A stretch of DNA of 64,000 bases from NCBI RefSeq assembly GCF_000237085.1, contig NC_016627.1, forward strand, positions 2,232,118-2,296,117, written 5' to 3'. How positions within the stretch are numbered: the first letter of the stretch is position 1; every line of letters starts with the position of its first letter. The DNA is from Acetivibrio clariflavus DSM 19732. Its GTDB lineage: Bacteria > Bacillota > Clostridia > Acetivibrionales > Acetivibrionaceae. Shown here in pieces: positions 18,802 through 27,181 of the stretch. Made by a program: the position numbers and the translations under genes. The notes under the pieces were generated by a model that was given only the letters and a program-made list of their open reading frames with translations, did no database searches and had not been told where the DNA came from.

Positions 18802-18852
18802 GGTCTTTCCCTCCTTTCTGCAAAACAATTCGTTCTTCGTCTCATAAACATT

Positions 18853-20421
18853 TTAGGCAGTCAAATCAATACTACTGTTGTTTACCATGTAAGGATTCAA
18901 TATCCGATGCTTTTCTTCAACATTTGATGCTGCAATTGTTGCTATCTTCTCACCTTTATTGGGACTGCCGTTATTTTTGGAAAAGTCACGGCTTTCACCA
19001 AAGCCTTTTTTGGAATCCTGTCTAACCGACACACTGAAATCCTGTATTGAAAAACCTTGTTTGTTAAGAGATTCCTTAAGGTTGTCCATATTTGACTCAA
19101 TAGCAGCTTTAACCTGTTCACTGTCCGCTATAAATTTAGCAACTACAGAGCCTCTTTCTGTAACAATCTTAAGAGACAGCTTTCCAAGGTGGTCAGGCTT
19201 CAAGTCAATTATCATTTCACTCTTCTCATCGGTTAAAACTACTTTTGCCTTGTTGACAATCTGAGTGATTATTTCCTTTCCCGATACATTTATTTCGCTT
19301 TTTATCTTTGCTGCATCATCGGGACCATATATCCTCTGATTGCTTATAATACTGCCAATTTCATTCAGCTGCGAATATTGAGTGTTGTTTATTACTTCAT
19401 AGTTTTTTTGATTATCTTGAAGATCAGTTTTTTGTGAGTTGCTATCGCTGGAAGTGTTTCCTTTTTCTTCAGTTTTTATAGAATCATCAGGAAAAATAGT
19501 ATCTTCAGGCTCCAAAGTATCCTCAGCAGCAATTTCCAAATAATCCAAATCATCTTCTTTACTACCTATAATGTTTACAAAATTTGCATTATCAGAAGTA
19601 AGTTTTTTAATACTGCTTGAGATACTTTCAAAAAGCTTCTCCGGCTCACTATGCAGTTCATTCTCCAATCTGTCAAGCGATTCCTTGAGCTTGTTCCCTA
19701 ACAATGTTGTATTCTCAGAGAACATAGCCTGCCGCTTATCAATCACCTGCATATCAATGCCTTCAAGCTTAATCCAACCGCTTTTGTCTACGCTGATTTC
19801 ATTATAATTACCTTGATTTTGAATGTCATTTACCAGTTTTTTTGCTTCATTTGCAATAAAATCCGTTATTTTTGCAAGAGTATCCCTTTGTTCAGCGTTT
19901 AATCCAAAAAGGTCGGATATTTTTTGAGAAATTTCAATTGTTTTGGTCTCGTCAATCAAGTCCCCGGAATCAAAATTAAGCGCTTTTAAAATCATTCTAA
20001 GCTCTTCAATACTAATATTCAGTATTTCAGCCAAGCTTTCCTCGACTATATCGGCCTCACTTTGAACTTCTTTTTTAGTCCTGTCAAGTTTTTTATTCTT
20101 TTTGTCGTAGCTTACTTCCCTCTTTGAAGATACTTGTCCCTTCTCACCGGCAACATCTTTATAAGTCTTTACTTTACTGTCCCTGTCCGGTTCATAAGCT
20201 TTAGAGTTCAATCCAATACTGTTATCTATCCGGTTTTCTGTCTTAGCATTATTTTTTGCTTGAATGATTCTACTATTGGCAGAGTTTTTTTCAACAGCAG
20301 CATTTAATTTTTCAGCAAAACCGTTAAAGTTTCGGAAATTGGCTGTTTCTTTTCTTCCGGTAACAGGTAACGTGTTTGCAGATTGAGTCAAAAAGCCTGC
20401 AATTAAGCTATTCTCTATCAT
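18853..20421 (-). CDS. fliK: Flagellar hook-length control protein FliK
   Basis: A 522-aa hook-length ruler. The N-terminal and central parts are low-complexity and charged. The C-terminal Flg_hook domain is recognisable (MIIDLKPDHLGKLSLKIV, then a glutamine-poor basic tail) and contacts FlhB to switch export. The ATG at 20421 has AAGGAGGTGATAAAG upstream. The gene begins only a few tens of bases downstream of the left end of the IS110 element, which separates it from ylxF. Confidence 0.9.
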   Translation of the reverse strand: MIENSLIAGFLTQSANTLPVTGRKETANFRNFNGFAEKLNAAVEKNSANSRIIQAKNNAKTENRIDNSIGLNSKAYEPDRDSKVKTYKDVAGEKGQVSSKREVSYDKKNKKLDRTKKEVQSEADIVEESLAEILNISIEELRMILKALNFDSGDLIDETKTIEISQKISDLFGLNAEQRDTLAKITDFIANEAKKLVNDIQNQGNYNEISVDKSGWIKLEGIDMQVIDKRQAMFSENTTLLGNKLKESLDRLENELHSEPEKLFESISSSIKKLTSDNANFVNIIGSKEDDLDYLEIAAEDTLEPEDTIFPDDSIKTEEKGNTSSDSNSQKTDLQDNQKNYEVINNTQYSQLNEIGSIISNQRIYGPDDAAKIKSEINVSGKEIITQIVNKAKVVLTDEKSEMIIDLKPDHLGKLSLKIVTERGSVVAKFIADSEQVKAAIESNMDNLKESLNKQGFSIQDFSVSVRQDSKKGFGESRDFSKNNGSPNKGEKIATIAASNVEEKHRILNPYMVNNSSIDLTA

Positions 20422-20584
20422 CTTTATCACCTCCTTGTACAATTAATATTGTATTAAATCAGTGACCGAAGCCACTGTTCGACCCATTAAAATTCATTGT
20501 TAACATAACACTTCAAACTTCATTCTTTTCTAAACATCAAGCACATCATCCGGCTTCACATCTTAGCCATTTTGCCAGCAACTG

Positions 20585-20614
20585 TTGGCCTGAACCTTGA
20601 CAATCATGTATAAT
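20585..20614 (+). promoter_or_regulatory. Candidate promoter for the IS110 leader RNA and transposase
   Basis: TTGGCC (20585-20590) and a perfect TATAAT (20609-20614) are 18 bp apart. Transcription would start near 20621, giving a leader of about 215 nt before the transposase ATG. A TTGACA lies only 8 nt before the TATAAT and is too close to serve as its -35. Confidence 0.5.
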
Positions 20615-20617
20615 ATC

Positions 20618-20836
20618 TTCCGGACTTGGAAGGTGAGTGTTTCACCTCCTGGGACGGACCTTAGCGGGCCGATTACCCGTAAGAAAGAGTATTTATCCAT
20701 TCCGGTAAGTCTACATGATTTGGCTGGTTGAGGCCAGCTCTTTGGCTGGTTCCTCGTGTCACATGCAAGGTTGTTTGCTTACATGGGAAGGAATGGAGGC
20801 TTTTAAGTCCATTAATCTTAAAAAGGAGGCATTTTA
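20618..20836 (+). ncRNA. Candidate IS110 bridge RNA in the transposase leader
   Basis: The leader has several stem-loops: AGGTGA/TCACCT (20631-20636 with 20642-20647, loop GTGTT), a GCTGG...CCAGC hairpin near 20722-20737, and further GC-rich segments. Group I IS110 elements such as IS621 encode a bridge RNA in this position whose two internal loops pair with target and donor DNA. Only location and fold potential support the call; I could not assign target- or donor-binding loops. Confidence 0.5.
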
Positions 20837-22126
20837 ATGAATTTCAGACCCATTGCAGGAATTGATGTGGGTAAGTTCTTCAGTGAAATGGCGATTCTTT
20901 CTCCTACCAATGAAGTGGTTGCCCGCATGAAGATTCACCATGATTCCAATACCGACGTTGAAAGAGCCGTTGAATTGCTTAATAAAACGGAAAAAGATTT
21001 TGCTTCAAGGCCTTTCATAGTCATGGAATCCACCGGGCACTATCACAAAATCCTTTTCCATTCACTTTGTAAAGCTGGATTTGAGGTTTCGGTAACAAAC
21101 CCCATCCAAACTGATTCTATCAAAAATATTGGAATCAGAAAAGTGAAAAATGATAAAGTGGATGCCCGGAAAATTGCCCTACTCTATAGATTTCAGGAAC
21201 TTAAGTCAACCAACATCCCCAATGAGGATATTGAGTGCCTAAGGAGCCTATGTCGCCAGTACTACAAACTGAGTGATGAGCTTACCGCCTACAAAAACAG
21301 GCTTACCGGTATTGTTGACCAACTCATGCTTAACTTCAAGGATGTCTTCTCCAATATATTTTCAAAGGCTGCTATGGCTGTCCTGGAGGAGTATCCTACT
21401 CCTGCCCATATTCTTAAGGCTGACAGGAACAAGCTGATTTCACTGATTCAGAAGAAATCCCGCAAAAGCCTTAAATGGTCAACTGCCAAGTATGAGCTTC
21501 TGGTCTCCAAGGCCAGAGATTTTGCACCTCTGAGCATTCATAATGCCTCAAATGTTATTATGCTGGGCGTATATATCTCCATGATCAAAACCTTGGAAGA
21601 AAGCCTGGAGAAAGTCCTTAAGTCCATTCGTCTACTGATTGCTGAAGATATGGCGAAGGATATGCCCATGCTGGCATTGACGCTTGAACTTTTGCAGAGC
21701 CTGCCAGGTATAGGCCTTCTCTCTGCTGCTACTATTCTTGCGGAGATTGGAGACTTTTCAGCCTTTAAAAAGCCAGGCAAGCTGGTTGCTTATTTCGGCG
21801 TTGACCCCTCTGTCATGCAGTCCGGAGAGTTTACCGGCACACGGAACAAGATGTCTAAGAGAGGTTCAAGGCTGCTTCGCAGGGTGCTTTTCACAATTGC
21901 TCTTGCTAATATCCGTACCAAGCGGGATAAGACAGCTTGCAACCCTGTGCTGCTGGAGTTCTACCAACAAAAATGCCAGAGTAAGCCTAAGAAAGTAGCT
22001 TTGGGAGCTGTTATGCGCAAGCTTGTTTGTATCATCTTTGCTGTCCTAAGGGATAGGAAACCTTACCAGTTACGCAGCCCCCAGGAACACGCTCAAATGC
22101 TTGCAGCAAAGCATACAGCAGCTTGA
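20837..22126 (+). CDS. IS110-family transposase (DEDD recombinase)
   Basis: A 429-aa recombinase. The N-terminal RuvC-like DEDD domain has Asp10 (IAGIDVGK), Glu64 (VMESTGHYH) and Asp106/Asp109 (KNDKVDARK). The C-terminal Tnp domain has the helix-hairpin-helix LQSLPGIGLLSAATILAEIG and the catalytic serine motif PSVMQSG (Ser329). The length is typical and no frameshift or stop is seen, so it is probably active. AAAGGAGG precedes the ATG. Confidence 0.95.
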   Translation: MNFRPIAGIDVGKFFSEMAILSPTNEVVARMKIHHDSNTDVERAVELLNKTEKDFASRPFIVMESTGHYHKILFHSLCKAGFEVSVTNPIQTDSIKNIGIRKVKNDKVDARKIALLYRFQELKSTNIPNEDIECLRSLCRQYYKLSDELTAYKNRLTGIVDQLMLNFKDVFSNIFSKAAMAVLEEYPTPAHILKADRNKLISLIQKKSRKSLKWSTAKYELLVSKARDFAPLSIHNASNVIMLGVYISMIKTLEESLEKVLKSIRLLIAEDMAKDMPMLALTLELLQSLPGIGLLSAATILAEIGDFSAFKKPGKLVAYFGVDPSVMQSGEFTGTRNKMSKRGSRLLRRVLFTIALANIRTKRDKTACNPVLLEFYQQKCQSKPKKVALGAVMRKLVCIIFAVLRDRKPYQLRSPQEHAQMLAAKHTAA

Positions 22127-22349
22127 TAGTACTGTACTTGATGTTCAGTTTTCAAAGAGCAACTTGCTATTTTAGACCAGCTATTTTATGTCTACCTCAC
22201 CTAGGTGGTCTTGTTGTCATGCGTTTCATTAACGTCAGGAGCCTAAAAAAATTTCTCAAAATTTTTATTATAAACTCTTGACTTTAATTAGCTGGTCTTT
22301 CAATACTGTTTATATCTTCAAAAGCAATACAAACTTAATTTTACAAATG

Positions 22350-23189
22350 CTATTCTCCGGTTTCCTCATCTCTGGCAAATTTAATACCGTAATCTTTAGC
22401 AAGTTTATCGGTTATTTTTGCCGCAAATTCACTGCTCATTTCGGATATTATCTCTGCAGCTATGTCTTTTTTCATATTCTTAAGAGTGTATGATATTAAA
22501 TCTATTTTTTCACTTCCAAGCTGCTCAAAAATTTTGGCACAGGATGAAGTATCCATTTTTTCATACAGCTGTGCAAATTGTTTTGCTTCTTCACTTTCTT
22601 TCTGTTCTTTAACAATTTCCCTATATATTTTTTCAGCTGTTTCACTATTTACTTGGGCAAAATACTCAGCAAATCCTTCTTTGTCACCTTTTGCCACCAG
22701 TTCGTCAACTTTCTTTTTGTATTCTTCCATTTTTGCTTTTTCTTTTTCTGCCTCACTCTTCAATTCTTCATATTTTTTTGTCATTGAATCAGCATCTTCT
22801 TTATATTTTGATAGTTCTTTGTTTATTTTCTCAATGTCTGACAGTTGTCTTTTAAGTTCTTCATTTTCAGCTTTAAACTGTTTGTATAAACTTAAAAGTT
22901 TGTCCCGGCTATAGTTTTCGGCTTCGTCAGGATCTTCGATTTTCGGTAAAGCATGTCTTATGACAGGAACTTTTTTTATGTTCTCTCTATACTTGTCTGC
23001 AAAACCATTAACATTATTACGAGTCAAAATATAAAAGACCCCTCCCACCACAACGGTTACAATCACCAATGCAGTAACCAGCACAAGAATAGCATACAAT
23101 ATTGCCTTATTACTTTTCATTTCAGGCTCTACTTTGCTTTCTTGCTTTTTAGGGTCTTTAACATCTTCTTTCAATTTTTTTTGATCCAT
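22350..23189 (-). CDS. ylxF: YlxF/MotE-like flagellar protein
   Basis: A 279-aa protein with a lysine-rich N-terminus, one membrane helix (about 28-52), a long coiled coil (about 95-180, e.g. ELKSEAEKEKAKMEEYKKK) and a C-terminal MgtE_N/MotE-like domain (YEKMDTSSCAKIFEQLGSEK). This build matches YlxF, found between fliJ and fliK in Firmicutes; related MotE proteins chaperone the stator. AGGAGAAG precedes the ATG. The IS110 element lies immediately downstream in the transcript. Confidence 0.88.
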   Translation of the reverse strand: MDQKKLKEDVKDPKKQESKVEPEMKSNKAILYAILVLVTALVIVTVVVGGVFYILTRNNVNGFADKYRENIKKVPVIRHALPKIEDPDEAENYSRDKLLSLYKQFKAENEELKRQLSDIEKINKELSKYKEDADSMTKKYEELKSEAEKEKAKMEEYKKKVDELVAKGDKEGFAEYFAQVNSETAEKIYREIVKEQKESEEAKQFAQLYEKMDTSSCAKIFEQLGSEKIDLISYTLKNMKKDIAAEIISEMSSEFAAKITDKLAKDYGIKFARDEETGE

Positions 23190-23297
23190 ATTTCGCTTCT
23201 CCTGTTATACTTAATTTAACTGTATCTATGATGTCATATAATTTTTACTAATAACTTTAAAACTTATTTGTTTTTAAATAATATTTTTTCCGGCTAT

Positions 23298-23741
23298 CTA
23301 CTCGTTTATCTCATAGTTAAAACTTGCTATCTCGTCGATGAGCTTCTGTTCCAGCTTTTGCTGTTCCTTATAATACTCTTCAAATTTCTTTTCCTTAAAT
23401 TTTTCCATCATTTTTCTTTCCTGCATGGCTATGATAAGCCGCTCTCTATACTTATCGACAGATTCTTGTGCAATCTTTATATTATTTTTTTGATTATCCG
23501 CTTTTTTGTTTAGCAGTGAAATATACAAACCATACTCTTTTAATCTTCCCACTGCAACACCCGAAGTAGATTGCCTGTTTATTTCGGTAATATACTCGTC
23601 TCTCTCCCTTTCAATTTCCATTAGTATTCTTTTCTGCCTTTCCAGTTCCTGTACAGCCTTTCCTAACTCATTCTTCATATTGTTTTCAATCTGCTTCTTT
23701 AAGTTAAGAACAGCCTGCAGCTTAAAATTAAACTTTCCCAA
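23298..23741 (-). CDS. fliJ: Flagellar export chaperone FliJ
   Basis: A 147-aa predicted all-helical coiled-coil protein, starting GKFNFKLQAVLNLKKQIE as FliJ proteins do. FliJ sits in the FliI ATPase ring and couples it to the FlhA gate. The start is a TTG at 23741, with GAGGTGAT 8 bp upstream. It lies downstream of fliI as expected. Confidence 0.92.
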   Translation of the reverse strand: MGKFNFKLQAVLNLKKQIENNMKNELGKAVQELERQKRILMEIERERDEYITEINRQSTSGVAVGRLKEYGLYISLLNKKADNQKNNIKIAQESVDKYRERLIIAMQERKMMEKFKEKKFEEYYKEQQKLEQKLIDEIASFNYEINE

Positions 23742-23829
23742 TCCCTATCACCTCAAAGCTATCCGACAGATTAGCTCCACCAAAATAAATTTATGCCCTA
23801 ACCTAAATGCAAAATCATCATATGGAAAA

Positions 23830-25149
23830 TCAGTAAATGTCGGCAAAACTCTCAAGCATTCCGATTACTTCATTAAAACTGTATTTTTCATGAGTTCCCT
23901 GTTCTATAAACTCAAGTATTTTATCGTTATACTCAATAGCCAGGTCAATTTTTTCATTGCTGCCTTTGACATAGGCACCGATATTAATAAGGTCCTCAGC
24001 ATCCCTGTATATTGCCATAAGTTTTTTTATCTTGTTGGCAATTTCTTTATGCCTGTCATCTATTATATCGGACATAACCCTGCTTACGCTTGCAAGTACA
24101 TCTATAGCAGGATATTGATTTCTATTGGCTAGAGCTCTGGAAAGTACAATATGACCGTCAAGTATTCCTCTGGCCGTATCGGTTACCGGTTCGGTCAAAT
24201 CGTCACCATCTACCAAAACGGTATAAAGCCCGGTAATTGATCCCCTCTCTGAATTACCTGCTCTCTCGAGCAACTTTGGCATTATCGAAAACACCGAAGG
24301 CGTATAACCCCTTGACACTGGTGGCTCACCAACAGCCAAACCTATTTCTCTCTGTGCCATGGCAAATCGTGTCAGAGAATCCATTAGCAGCAGCACATCT
24401 TTTCCCTGATCTCTGAAATATTCAGCAACAGCTGTAGCCATAAATGCAGCTTTTAGTCTCACAAGAGCCGGTTGATCGGAAGTTGCCACAATGACAACCG
24501 ACCTGCTCAATCCTTCTTCTTTCAGGTCTTTTTCTATAAACTCACGCACTTCCCTGCCGCGTTCTCCGATGAGTGCGATTACATTTATATCGGCTTTGGT
24601 ATTTCTGGCTATCATACCTATCAAAGTACTTTTTCCCACACCGCTTCCTGCAAATATGCCTACTCTCTGCCCCTTTCCTATTGTCAGCAGACCGTCTATT
24701 GTTTTAATTCCCAAAGGGAGCGGTTCGGAAATTCGATTTCTCATTAATGGATGAGGTGGATCGTTGTTTACAGGATAAAAACCTTCAGTTTCTATTTCTC
24801 CTTTTTCATCTATGGGATTCCCCAGACCGTCAATAATTCTTCCGATTAATTTTTCACCCACAGCCGCACTTAAATATTCTCCTGTAGCTACTACACTGCT
24901 TCCCGGCCCGATTCCTGCCATATCACCCAACGGCATCAGAATAACTTTATTTTCCCTGAATCCGACAACTTCGGCTTTAATTTCATATTTATCTCTTAAC
25001 GATTGAATCAAACAAATTTCACCCATATTAACTTCCGGGCCGTTGGATTCGATTGTAAGACCTATAATTTTCGATACCTTCCCTTTGTATTCAATAAAGT
25101 CGGATTTTGCAAGAATTTCTTTATACCTTTTAAAATTTATGCCTGTCAT
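23830..25149 (-). CDS. fliI: Flagellum-specific ATPase FliI
   Basis: The export ATPase, about 439 aa, related to F1 beta. Walker A is AGSGVGKS (about 167-174), Walker B is VLLLMDSLTRFAMAQREIG, and the family motif GEPPVSRGYTPSVFS is present. The ATG at 25149 gives the usual length; an in-frame ATG four codons earlier is possible. Confidence 0.97.
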   Translation of the reverse strand: MTGINFKRYKEILAKSDFIEYKGKVSKIIGLTIESNGPEVNMGEICLIQSLRDKYEIKAEVVGFRENKVILMPLGDMAGIGPGSSVVATGEYLSAAVGEKLIGRIIDGLGNPIDEKGEIETEGFYPVNNDPPHPLMRNRISEPLPLGIKTIDGLLTIGKGQRVGIFAGSGVGKSTLIGMIARNTKADINVIALIGERGREVREFIEKDLKEEGLSRSVVIVATSDQPALVRLKAAFMATAVAEYFRDQGKDVLLLMDSLTRFAMAQREIGLAVGEPPVSRGYTPSVFSIMPKLLERAGNSERGSITGLYTVLVDGDDLTEPVTDTARGILDGHIVLSRALANRNQYPAIDVLASVSRVMSDIIDDRHKEIANKIKKLMAIYRDAEDLINIGAYVKGSNEKIDLAIEYNDKILEFIEQGTHEKYSFNEVIGMLESFADIY

Positions 25150-25324
25150 ATTACACCCCATTAATCCTTATGTTTACTAAAATCTTTACATCCGTTTTCA
25201 TTTGGGTTTGTAATTGGCTTTATTTATACTATACAAAAAATGTGGCTCAGGCCACAGTTTAATGTCGGATAAAAATACCTCACACTTTTTTTATGCTTTG
25301 TTTAGATAATTCTGTTTTTCCAAA

Positions 25325-26125
25325 CTAATTTTTGCTGTTGATTGCAAATTTCATGAAGGCATCTTCAATTTTCGCCAGCTTTGTTTCCACTCCGGCATCT
25401 ATGCTTCCATAGGGAGTTTCTACAAGGCAATCTCCTATTTTCAATGCCGGATCTCTCTTTATATCGAGATTTCCAACACCTTCAACCATGGAAAGAAGTT
25501 TTTCCTTATTATCTACAACAAAGTCATAATCCTGAGCAGAAACTTTTAACACAATATTCTCTCTATTTGAAGATTTTCCCAAAGCTTCTCTTACCAAATG
25601 AAGAAGATGCTCTTTATTTACTGAAATTTCCTCGCCAATTACTTTTCGTGCAATATCCATAACCAACTCCATAGCATCTGCTTCTATTTCGGACATAATT
25701 CTGTTGTATTCCATATTTGCCTCTTCTTTAATGCGCTCTGCTTCAAAAATCAAGTCCTCATACATTTTTTTTGCTTCTTCATAGCCTTGTTCATAACCTT
25801 GTTCAAATCCCTTTTGCCTTGCTTCCTCTTCTATTGCTTTTATTCTCTCACTAACTTGTTTTTCAGCTGCTTCAATTATTTTCTGTGCCTTAATTTCCGC
25901 AGCTTTAATTATTTTTTCCGATTCGATGTTTGCTCCTTGTATAAGCTCATCCAAATCTTTGCTATTTCCCTTTTCCAGTTTCAAAGCTTTTTTTTCATAA
26001 ACATCGCTTTCACTTTTTGCATCCAATTTATAAGCCATCTTTATAGCTGGAAAACTGGTAGGAATCTTTATTTGAACTGGTTCACCTAAACTTATTTCAT
26101 TACTTTTAAAAATTTTACTATACAA
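25325..26125 (-). CDS. fliH: Flagellar assembly protein FliH
   Basis: A 266-aa regulator of FliI. The middle is a charged helical region with the family's glycine-bearing repeats (GFEQGYEQGYEEAKK), and the C-terminal part resembles V/F-ATPase E/delta subunits (ELVMDIARKVIGEE). The start is a TTG at 26125 that overlaps the end of fliG, with GGAGGAG 9 bp upstream, so translation is coupled. A 175-bp AT-rich gap separates it from fliI. Confidence 0.92.
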   Translation of the reverse strand: MYSKIFKSNEISLGEPVQIKIPTSFPAIKMAYKLDAKSESDVYEKKALKLEKGNSKDLDELIQGANIESEKIIKAAEIKAQKIIEAAEKQVSERIKAIEEEARQKGFEQGYEQGYEEAKKMYEDLIFEAERIKEEANMEYNRIMSEIEADAMELVMDIARKVIGEEISVNKEHLLHLVREALGKSSNRENIVLKVSAQDYDFVVDNKEKLLSMVEGVGNLDIKRDPALKIGDCLVETPYGSIDAGVETKLAKIEDAFMKFAINSKN

Positions 26126-27143
26126 TTATTTCATCTCCTCCGCCTCTAGAGATTACTATTTCACCTGCATCTTCAAGTTTACGTATAACATTGACAATTT
26201 TCTGTTGTGCTTCTTCCACATCCTTAAGTCTAACAGGTCCCATAAATTCGATATCTTCCTTGATCATTTCCTGCATACGCTTAGACATATTGGAGAATAT
26301 CTTGTTTTGAACTTCTTCTGTGCTTCCTTTCAATGCAATCGCCAACTGATTATTGTCAACTTCACGCAGGAATCTCTGTACAGAACGGTTGTCCAAAGTA
26401 AGAATATCTTCGAATACAAACATTCTTTTCTTTATTTCTTCAGCAAGTTCCGTATCTTCAATCTCAAGAGTTTCCATAATATATTTTTCAGTTCCTCTGT
26501 CAACGTTGTTTAATATATCAACTATAGCCTGAACACCACCTGCTGCTGTAAAGTCTTCAGTTACAAGAGCTGACAGTTTCTTTTCAAGTACTCTCTCAAC
26601 CTCTTTAATAATTTCCGGCGATGTCCTGTCCATAACAGCAATTCTTCTGGCAACATCTGCCTGTTTTTCCTGCGGTAGAGCAGATAACACGATAGATGAC
26701 TGTTGAGGTTTCATATATGCCAATATCAATGCTATTGTTTGAGGATGTTCGTTCTGTATAAAGTTCAACAGCTGTGAAGGATCAGCCTTTCTTACAAAGT
26801 CAAAGGGTCTTACTTGCAGTGAAACTGTAAGCTTGTTTAAAACATCAAGAGCTTTTTGTGTTCCTAAAGCTTTTTCAAGTATTTCCTTTGCATAACTGAT
26901 TCCCCCTTCAGCTATATAATTCTGTGCAAGACAAATTTGATAAAACTCTTCCAGAACCTTTTCCTTCTCTTCAGGGGTCACTGTCCGAATATTTGCAATC
27001 TCCAATGTAAGCTGCTCAATTTCATCCTCTTTGAGATGTTTAAATATTTCGGCAGATCTTTCAGGTCCCAGAGCAATAAGGAGCATGGCTGCCTTTTCTC
27101 TTCCAGAAATCTCAGATTTTAAACCCCCTGAACTTCGTGCCAC
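26118..27143 (-). CDS. fliG: Flagellar motor switch protein FliG
   Basis: A 341-aa rotor protein. The N-terminal domain binds FliF (GREKAAMLLIALGPERSAEI), the middle has the EHPQTIALILAYM motif, and the C-terminal torque helix carries the charged LDNRSVQRFLREVD. The start codon is GTG with GGGGGA upstream. It is intact; torque generation would need stator genes from elsewhere. Confidence 0.97.
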   Translation of the reverse strand: MARSSGGLKSEISGREKAAMLLIALGPERSAEIFKHLKEDEIEQLTLEIANIRTVTPEEKEKVLEEFYQICLAQNYIAEGGISYAKEILEKALGTQKALDVLNKLTVSLQVRPFDFVRKADPSQLLNFIQNEHPQTIALILAYMKPQQSSIVLSALPQEKQADVARRIAVMDRTSPEIIKEVERVLEKKLSALVTEDFTAAGGVQAIVDILNNVDRGTEKYIMETLEIEDTELAEEIKKRMFVFEDILTLDNRSVQRFLREVDNNQLAIALKGSTEEVQNKIFSNMSKRMQEMIKEDIEFMGPVRLKDVEEAQQKIVNVIRKLEDAGEIVISRGGGDEIIV

Positions 27144-27181
27144 TGTGCACTTCCCCCTTTAGTTTCTTTATATTCTTTATC

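Larger units (their letters stand above)
20443..22349 (+). mobile_element. IS110-family insertion sequence in the fla operon (ends not resolved)
   Basis: An IS110-type transposase gene with long non-coding flanks sits between ylxF and fliK, on the opposite strand to the operon. IS110 elements lack terminal inverted repeats and make little or no target duplication, so I cannot fix the ends; the element lies within these limits. The left flank (about 390 bp) is GC-richer and structured, unlike the surrounding AT-rich spacers. The right flank holds the inverted pair AGACCAGCT (22174-22182) and AGCTGGTCT (22290-22298) and a palindrome CACCTAGGTG. Confidence 0.85.

Noticed and set aside
20598-20614. 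TTGACA and TATAAT as one promoter in the IS110 leader
   Set aside because: The two hexamers are only 8 nt apart or less, far below the 16-18 bp needed; TTGGCC at 18 bp is the better partner.
22174-22298. Terminal inverted repeats of the IS element
   Set aside because: The AGACCAGCT/AGCTGGTCT pair lies entirely on one side of the transposase, so it is internal structure and not a pair of element ends.
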